Shown here piece after piece: positions 6,553 to 10,087 of a DNA stretch of 10,087 bases (its first letter is position 1; the number at the start of each line of letters is the position of its first letter). Source of the stretch: an uncultured Clostridia bacterium. GTDB taxonomy: Bacteria > Bacillota > Clostridia > Oscillospirales > Acutalibacteraceae. A program made the translations under genes and the position numbers. The DNA lies in assembly GCA_947302895.1 (NCBI GenBank), contig CAMYWU010000033.1, positions 1 through 10,087 on the forward strand, written 5' to 3'. The notes below the pieces were generated by a model, which saw nothing but the letters and a program-made list of their open reading frames with translations, did no database searches and had not been told where the DNA came from.

Positions 6553-6597
6553 GGCAAACAGACAAATTTCAATATAGAATTGTTTTATAATTTATGC

Positions 6598-6621
6598 TTT
6601 GTTTTTATGCATTATGCACTA
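6598..6621. repeat. Short TTATGC direct repeats after the ATPase stop
   Basis: Immediately after the ATPase TAATAG stops the sequence carries the units GCATAATGCATAA and, a little further on, GCATAA (minus strand; three copies of TTATGC on the plus strand). It forms no convincing terminator. Like the ATTACG units elsewhere in the window it begins right at a stop codon. I see no function in it. Confidence 0.3.
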
Positions 6622-8499
6622 TTAGTTTTTCAAAGCTCTTATTGCATTGATAACCGCAATGACCATAACGCCCACATCTGCGAAGATTGCAAGCCACATA
6701 TTTGCAATTCCGAGTGCGCCGAGAAGCAGGCATATCAGCTTAACGCCGATGGCAAAGCCGATATTTTCATAAACGATTTTAAGGCATTTCTTTGCAATTC
6801 TGATGGCTTTTGAAATTTTGAATAAATCATCATCCATCAAAACAATATCCGCTGCTTCAATTGCCGCATCAGAGCCGAGAGCGCCCATTGCAATTCCTAT
6901 ATCCGCTCTTGTTAAAACAGGTGCGTCGTTTATACCGTCGCCGATAAATGCAAGAGTTTCGCCCTTTGACTTGACTTCTAAGAGCTCTTCAACCTTTTCA
7001 ACCTTGTTTGCAGGAAGAAGGGAGGAATAGTATTCATCAATTCCAAGCTCCTGCGCAACGCCCCTTGCGGCTTCATCAACATCGCCCGTCAGCATAATCG
7101 CCTTATTAACTCCGCTGTTTTTAAGCTCTTTAACAGCTTCCCCTGCATTATCCTTAACAACGTCGGAAATAAGAATATATCCCTGATATTTCCCGCCGAT
7201 TGCAACATAAACAATTGTTCCCGCTTCGCTGCATTTTTCAAACGGGATATTCATTTTATCCATTAGCTTCGCATTGCCTGCGAAAACATCAATTCCGTCA
7301 ATTTTTGCAGTAATGCCGTGGCCGCTTATTTCCTGGACCTCGCTGATTCTGCTTTTATCAATATCCTTTTCATACGCCGCCAAAATGCTCTTGCTTATAG
7401 GATGAGAGGAATAGCTTTCAGCAAGCGCCGCAAGGCTTAGCAGCTCATCCGCATTAACTTCGCCTTTGCACTCAATTTTATTCACCCTGAACACGCCCTT
7501 GGTAAGCGTTCCTGTTTTATCAAAAACAGCATACCTGGTTTTTGAAAGCGTTTCAAGATAATTTGCGCCCTTGATAAGTATTCCCTCGTGGCTGGCACCT
7601 CCGATACCCGCAAAAAAGCTGAGCGGAATAGAAATAACAAGTGCGCAGGGACAGCTGATAACAAGGAAGGTCAGCGCCCTGTATACCCAGACGTTCCAAT
7701 TTGCCGCATTACCAGTACACATTGAAATGATGGGAGGCACAAGAGCAAGCGCAAGCGCACCTAAGCAGACAGCGGGGGTGTAATATCTTGCAAATTTTGA
7801 TATGAACTGCTCGCTTTTCGCTTTTTTTGAGCTTGAATTTTCAACCAAATCAAGAATTTTTGAAACTGTGGATTCGCCAAAGGGCTTGGTTGTTTTAATT
7901 CTGAGAACACCGCTGAGATTAACACAGCCGCTTATAACCTCGGCGCCCTTGCCAACCTCACGGGGAACGCTCTCGCCCGTAAGCGAGCTTGTATCAATAA
8001 GACTTTCGCCCTCAACAATAACACCGTCTATCGGAATTTTTTCGCCCGAAGCAACAACAATTATGCTTCCGATTTCAACCTCGTCGGGGTCAACCGTTTC
8101 AACGCCGTTTTCTGTTTCAACATTCGCATAATCGGGGCGAATATCCATAAGAGCGCTGATGTTTTTTCGGCTCCTGCCGACTGCGATACTCTGAAAAAGC
8201 TCGCCGAGCTGATAAAAAAGCATAACGCAAACCGCCTCGGCATAGCCCGCTTCATCAAAGAAGGCTATTGCAAATGCGCCAACGGTTGCTATTGCCATAA
8301 GGAAGTTTTCATCAAAAACCTGACCGTGAATTATACCTTTAAATGCTTTTATCAGAATATCATATCCGATAACAAGATAGGGTATTAAAAACAGCCCAAG
8401 CCTTACATATTCGTTTTCAACTTTCAGAAATGAAAAAACAATAAGCAAAACGGCTGAAATAATCAGCCTTATGGATACTTTTTTCTGCTTTCTGTTCAT
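6622..8499 (-). CDS. cadA: P1B-type heavy-metal ATPase, Zn2+/Cd2+/Pb2+ exporter
   Basis: This membrane pump exports Zn/Cd/Pb at the cost of ATP. With ATG at 8499 it has 625 aa. In order: hydrophobic segments in the first ~110 residues, actuator TGES (174-177), the metal-site CPC in a membrane helix (283-285), phosphorylation motif DKTGTLT (327-333), nucleotide-site HP (H366-P367), TGD (471-473), GDGINDAP (520-527), and two final helices. Lys587 in GFAIGVK and Asp608 in FADVG are the P1B-2 signature residues that favour Zn/Cd/Pb over Cu. There is no N-terminal HMA domain; that is encoded by the preceding gene. The reading frame could open at TTG 8529, overlapping that gene by 29 nt, but ATG 8499 starts 1 nt after its TGA and fits coupled reinitiation; neither start has a clear ribosome binding site. 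Which metal is the true substrate cannot be told further. Confidence 0.94.
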   Translation of the reverse strand: MNRKQKKVSIRLIISAVLLIVFSFLKVENEYVRLGLFLIPYLVIGYDILIKAFKGIIHGQVFDENFLMAIATVGAFAIAFFDEAGYAEAVCVMLFYQLGELFQSIAVGRSRKNISALMDIRPDYANVETENGVETVDPDEVEIGSIIVVASGEKIPIDGVIVEGESLIDTSSLTGESVPREVGKGAEVISGCVNLSGVLRIKTTKPFGESTVSKILDLVENSSSKKAKSEQFISKFARYYTPAVCLGALALALVPPIISMCTGNAANWNVWVYRALTFLVISCPCALVISIPLSFFAGIGGASHEGILIKGANYLETLSKTRYAVFDKTGTLTKGVFRVNKIECKGEVNADELLSLAALAESYSSHPISKSILAAYEKDIDKSRISEVQEISGHGITAKIDGIDVFAGNAKLMDKMNIPFEKCSEAGTIVYVAIGGKYQGYILISDVVKDNAGEAVKELKNSGVNKAIMLTGDVDEAARGVAQELGIDEYYSSLLPANKVEKVEELLEVKSKGETLAFIGDGINDAPVLTRADIGIAMGALGSDAAIEAADIVLMDDDLFKISKAIRIAKKCLKIVYENIGFAIGVKLICLLLGALGIANMWLAIFADVGVMVIAVINAIRALKN

Positions 8500-8500
8500 C

Positions 8501-8719
8501 TCAGATATAAATTTCACAATCGCTTTCAACCTTTCTGGAAGCCTTTAAAACCTTTTTCATAACTGCCTTTTCATCTGCACCGTCTTCAAATTCAACATTC
8601 ATTTTAAGCGTCATAAAGTTAACGGTTGCGCTCTTAACGCCCTCAACCTTGTTTGCAGCTACTTCTATTTTGTTAGCGCAGCTTGCGCAGTCAACCTCAA
8701 TTTTATATATCTTTTTCAT
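8501..8719 (-). CDS. Free-standing heavy-metal-associated (HMA) domain protein
   Basis: This 72-aa protein has the ferredoxin-like HMA fold signature: KKIYKIEVDCASCANKIE at residues 2-19 with metal-binding C11 and C14, then VEGVKSATVNFMTLKMNVEF, ending VESDCEIYI with a further Cys. DCASC, not GMTCxxC, is the variant typical of N-terminal domains of Zn/Cd ATPases such as ZntA, so it probably binds and hands over Zn/Cd or senses it for the adjacent pump; acting as a copper chaperone is less likely. The start is taken at ATG 8719, with AGGAG 7 nt ahead; an in-frame ATG at 8761 is rejected because it has no ribosome binding site, lies about 6 nt from the predicted transcript start, and falls in the operator. 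Its TGA is 1 nt before the ATPase ATG. Confidence 0.9.
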   Translation of the reverse strand: MKKIYKIEVDCASCANKIEVAANKVEGVKSATVNFMTLKMNVEFEDGADEKAVMKKVLKASRKVESDCEIYI

Positions 8720-8742
8720 ATGTTCGCTCCTGTTCATTTTAA

Positions 8743-8764
8743 CATATGAATATTTGTTCATACG
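8743..8764. promoter_or_regulatory. ArsR/SmtB-family operator
   Basis: The sequence CATATGAATATTTGTTCATACG (read in two halves around TT) is a near-perfect 12-2-12-type inverted repeat with TATGAACA and TATTCATA half-sites on the minus strand, as in operators of SmtB, ZiaR, CzrA and CadC. It covers about +3 to +24 of the predicted transcript, a position suited to repression relieved by Zn/Cd. No ArsR gene is in the window. Confidence 0.8.
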
Positions 8765-8773
8765 TTTATATGT

Positions 8774-8802
8774 ATTATATGCTTAAAGCGCGAATTTGTC
8801 AA
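8774..8802 (-). promoter_or_regulatory. Consensus sigma-A promoter of the metal-export operon
   Basis: On the minus strand TTGACA (8802-8797) and TATAAT (8779-8774) are both perfect and lie 17 bp apart. Transcription should begin near 8767, giving a ~48-nt 5' leader before the HMA gene. Such a strong promoter makes sense only with a tight repressor, in keeping with the adjoining ArsR-type operator. Confidence 0.88.
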
Positions 8803-8822
8803 TACTTTTATCAACATTTTTT

Positions 8823-8851
8823 GCATCAAAAGGGACTGTCCCTTTTGATGC
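8823..8851. repeat. Perfect palindrome with GGGACTGTCCC core
   Basis: Two 13-base arms, GCATCAAAAGGGA and TCCCTTTTGATGC, flank a 3-base CTG. Neither strand has a T-tract after the stem, so it is a poor intrinsic terminator. The AAAAGGGAC core is reminiscent of short dispersed palindromes in many bacterial genomes. It lies upstream of the metal-operon promoter, between that promoter and the terminator of the DUF1667 gene. Confidence 0.65.
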
Positions 8852-8879
8852 TACAATACATAGAATTTGTATAAAGTAT

Positions 8880-8913
8880 AATAATGGGAGGGTGCGCTTA
8901 CCCTCCCATTATT
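8880..8913 (-). terminator. Terminator hairpin after the DUF1667 gene
   Basis: AATAATGGGAGGGT, loop of 6, ACCCTCCCATTATT form a 14-bp stem beginning 4 nt after the DUF1667 stop. On the minus strand it is followed by the moderately T-rich TATACTTTATAC, so it can end the oxidoreductase/DUF1667 transcript, although the T-tract is not ideal. It separates that unit from the metal-export promoter. Confidence 0.65.
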
Positions 8914-8917
8914 TTCA

Positions 8918-9265
8918 CTAATCAATGTTTTTACATGCAACAAAGTCAATTCCCGTTTCAAAGAGGTTTGAAATAACAACATCGCCTTCTTTTATAGGTG
9001 TTTTAAGAACAACATCATCAAGCAGCGCCATTGCTTCAAACATCTTTTCTTTCGGAATTGCGCCGTTTGTTTTAACGGGACAGCGTGGATATTCCCCGCT
9101 GTTTGTTCTAACAGTTGAGGTTACAACTCTTTTCGGATTAGTAACCTCGTTATATCCGTATACCTCGCCTCTTGGGCAGGCATTTCCCGAAACGGCAAAG
9201 CCGTTTTCCTCATCAACCTTTAAATGACAGCCTCTCGGACAGGTTATACAAATTAAATCAATCAT
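8918..9265 (-). CDS. DUF1667 cysteine-motif protein, partner of FAD oxidoreductases
   Basis: This 115-aa protein begins with a CxxCxxxC motif, CITCPRGC (C6, C9, C13), and a fourth Cys in NACPRGEVYGYNE (C30), followed by NPKRVVTSTVRTNSG (about 43-57) and PVKTNGAIPKEKMFE (63-77). This is the DUF1667 pattern. The cysteine spacing resembles the N-terminal Fe4S4 site of molybdopterin oxidoreductases, so a [4Fe-4S] cluster carrying electrons is a reasonable inference, not shown. A fifth Cys, C62, sits in YPRCPVK. Its ATG overlaps the TGA of the upstream oxidoreductase (ATGA, 4 nt), so the two are co-translated and probably form a complex. From family knowledge such proteins follow GlpO-like FAD-dependent dehydrogenases and an NAD(P)/FAD oxidoreductase in Firmicutes. 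There is no signal peptide. Confidence 0.9.
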   Translation of the reverse strand: MIDLICITCPRGCHLKVDEENGFAVSGNACPRGEVYGYNEVTNPKRVVTSTVRTNSGEYPRCPVKTNGAIPKEKMFEAMALLDDVVLKTPIKEGDVVISNLFETGIDFVACKNID

Positions 9266-10087
9266 TCGTCCACCTCCTCGGCATAAACGGTTATCTCGTT
9301 GCCTTCAACTGCATCAAGAAGTCTTCTCGAAAGCTTAACTCTTTCCATTTCACCTGGCGCCATATGAGCACGCTTAAGCTGAGCCAGAACCCTGTCGCCA
9401 TCCTTAACCGTTATAACGCTCTTATCAAAAATGCGGCGAACTCTGAAAAAGATTTCTGCATCCATTGCCTCTCGGTGAATATAAAGCGGAACAATGAAGC
9501 CAACATCGCTTCCCTCTTTAACCGTTATTGCGTTCTTTCTTGAGCGCTCGCCCTGCTTAACATATTCGGCAGCGGCAACGCCTGCAAGCTTGCTTTCACC
9601 CGTTACATAGTCAACAAGGTCGTGAACGTGAACAACATTTCCGCTTGCGAATATACCCGGAGCAGAGGTTTCCATATTCTCCCATACAGCAACGCCGTTT
9701 GTTTTGGGGTCAAGCTCAATATCTGCATTTCTTGTAAGCTCGTTTTCGGGAATAAGACCAACCGAAAGCAATACTGTATCGCAATCAAAATCAATTTCGC
9801 TGCCCGGAACAGGCTTTCTGTCGGGTCCAACCTTTGCAATTGTTACTCCCTCAACCCTGTTTTTACCACGAATATCAATAATCGTATGCGAAAGGTAGAG
9901 CGGAATATCGAAATCTTCAAGACACTGAACAATATTTCTCTGCAAACCGCCTGAATACGGCATAACCTCAACGCAGGCAAGAACCTTTGCGCCCTCAAGG
10001 GTCATTCTTCTTGCCATAATAAGCCCGATATCACCCGAGCCGAGAATAACAACTCTCTTGCCGACCATATGTCCTTCGATATTAACA
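9262..10087 (-). CDS. NAD(P)/FAD-dependent oxidoreductase, C-terminal part (5' end outside window)
   Basis: The frame is open from the right edge to TGA at 9262: 274 residues are visible. An internal ATG at 10068 is not the start, because the frame continues upstream (VNIEGH before MVGKR) and VVILGSGDIGLIMARR is the second, NAD(P)H-binding Rossmann motif that lies in the middle of pyridine nucleotide-disulphide-type oxidoreductases. Further on come VLACVEVMPYSGG, CDTVLLSVGLIPENEL, and the FAD-binding end ETSAPGIFASGNVVHVHDLVDYVT, then a C-terminal extension of about 100 residues ending EEVDE. No CxxC disulphide motif is visible in this part. It overlaps the DUF1667 gene by 4 nt. Family context suggests it works with a GlpO/LhgO-type dehydrogenase encoded further upstream, moving electrons between flavin, NAD(P)H and the DUF1667 partner; the substrate cannot be told from what is visible. 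Confidence 0.92.
   Translation of the reverse strand, partial: VNIEGHMVGKRVVILGSGDIGLIMARRMTLEGAKVLACVEVMPYSGGLQRNIVQCLEDFDIPLYLSHTIIDIRGKNRVEGVTIAKVGPDRKPVPGSEIDFDCDTVLLSVGLIPENELTRNADIELDPKTNGVAVWENMETSAPGIFASGNVVHVHDLVDYVTGESKLAGVAAAEYVKQGERSRKNAITVKEGSDVGFIVPLYIHREAMDAEIFFRVRRIFDKSVITVKDGDRVLAQLKRAHMAPGEMERVKLSRRLLDAVEGNEITVYAEEVDE

Noticed and set aside
8500..8529. TTG start for the ATPase overlapping the HMA gene
   Set aside because: The only purine-rich stretch (AAAGG) touches the TTG; ATG 8499, 1 nt after the HMA stop, fits coupled translation better. Not fully excluded.
8720..8761. Upstream ATG for the HMA protein giving 14 more residues
   Set aside because: It falls inside the ArsR-type operator about 6 nt from the predicted transcript start and has no ribosome binding site.
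8823..8851. Intrinsic terminator
   Set aside because: Neither strand has a T-tract after the stem, and a better terminator lies at 8880-8913.

Overview
The window reads as chromosomal DNA from an anaerobic, moderately low-GC member of the Clostridia (Firmicutes), probably a gut Oscillospiraceae/Ruminococcaceae-type lineage. This is inferred from strong AGGAGG-type ribosome binding sites, the purECFMN gene order known from clostridia, a DUF1667/FAD-oxidoreductase pair, and short palindromic intergenic repeats. No rRNA or phylogenetic marker is present, so the genus is open. All ten genes lie on the minus strand, so transcription runs from high to low coordinates.

Layout in transcription order. 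(1) 10087-8918: the C-terminal two thirds of an NAD(P)/FAD-dependent oxidoreductase, cut by the window edge, overlapping by 4 nt a DUF1667 cysteine-motif protein, then a hairpin terminator. This pair resembles the accessory part of anaerobic glycerol-3-phosphate/2-hydroxyacid oxidase operons. (2) 8802-6622: a metal-export unit with a perfect-consensus promoter (TTGACA, 17 bp, TATAAT), an ArsR/SmtB-type operator over the start of transcription, a free-standing 72-aa heavy-metal-associated (HMA) domain protein, and a Zn/Cd/Pb P1B-type ATPase without its own HMA domain. No ArsR gene is in the window. (3) 6552-1: a purine biosynthesis operon with a good promoter, a ~150-nt untranslated leader carrying an intrinsic terminator (a likely attenuator), then purE, purC, purF, purM, purN, a PurO-type IMP cyclohydrolase and a stand-alone AICAR transformylase that runs off the left edge.

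Together the purine genes cover PRPP to phosphoribosylamine (PurF), GAR formylation (PurN), AIR formation (PurM), carboxylation (PurE), SAICAR formation (PurC), and the last two steps to IMP. purD, purL/Q/S, purB and purK are not in the window.

The most notable points are: (a) the PurF has Gly where the catalytic N-terminal Cys should be, and its other glutaminase residues are also degenerate, while the PRPP site and the four Fe-S cysteines are kept; (b) the usual bifunctional PurH is replaced in place by two genes, one of the archaeal PurO family; (c) the purE leader has an attenuator whose sensing part matches no riboswitch I recognise; (d) palindromic repeat elements sit in two pur intergenic gaps and supply or overlap the stop codons of purN and purC. 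None of these amounts to a clearly new defence or mobile system; (a) and (c) are the best leads.
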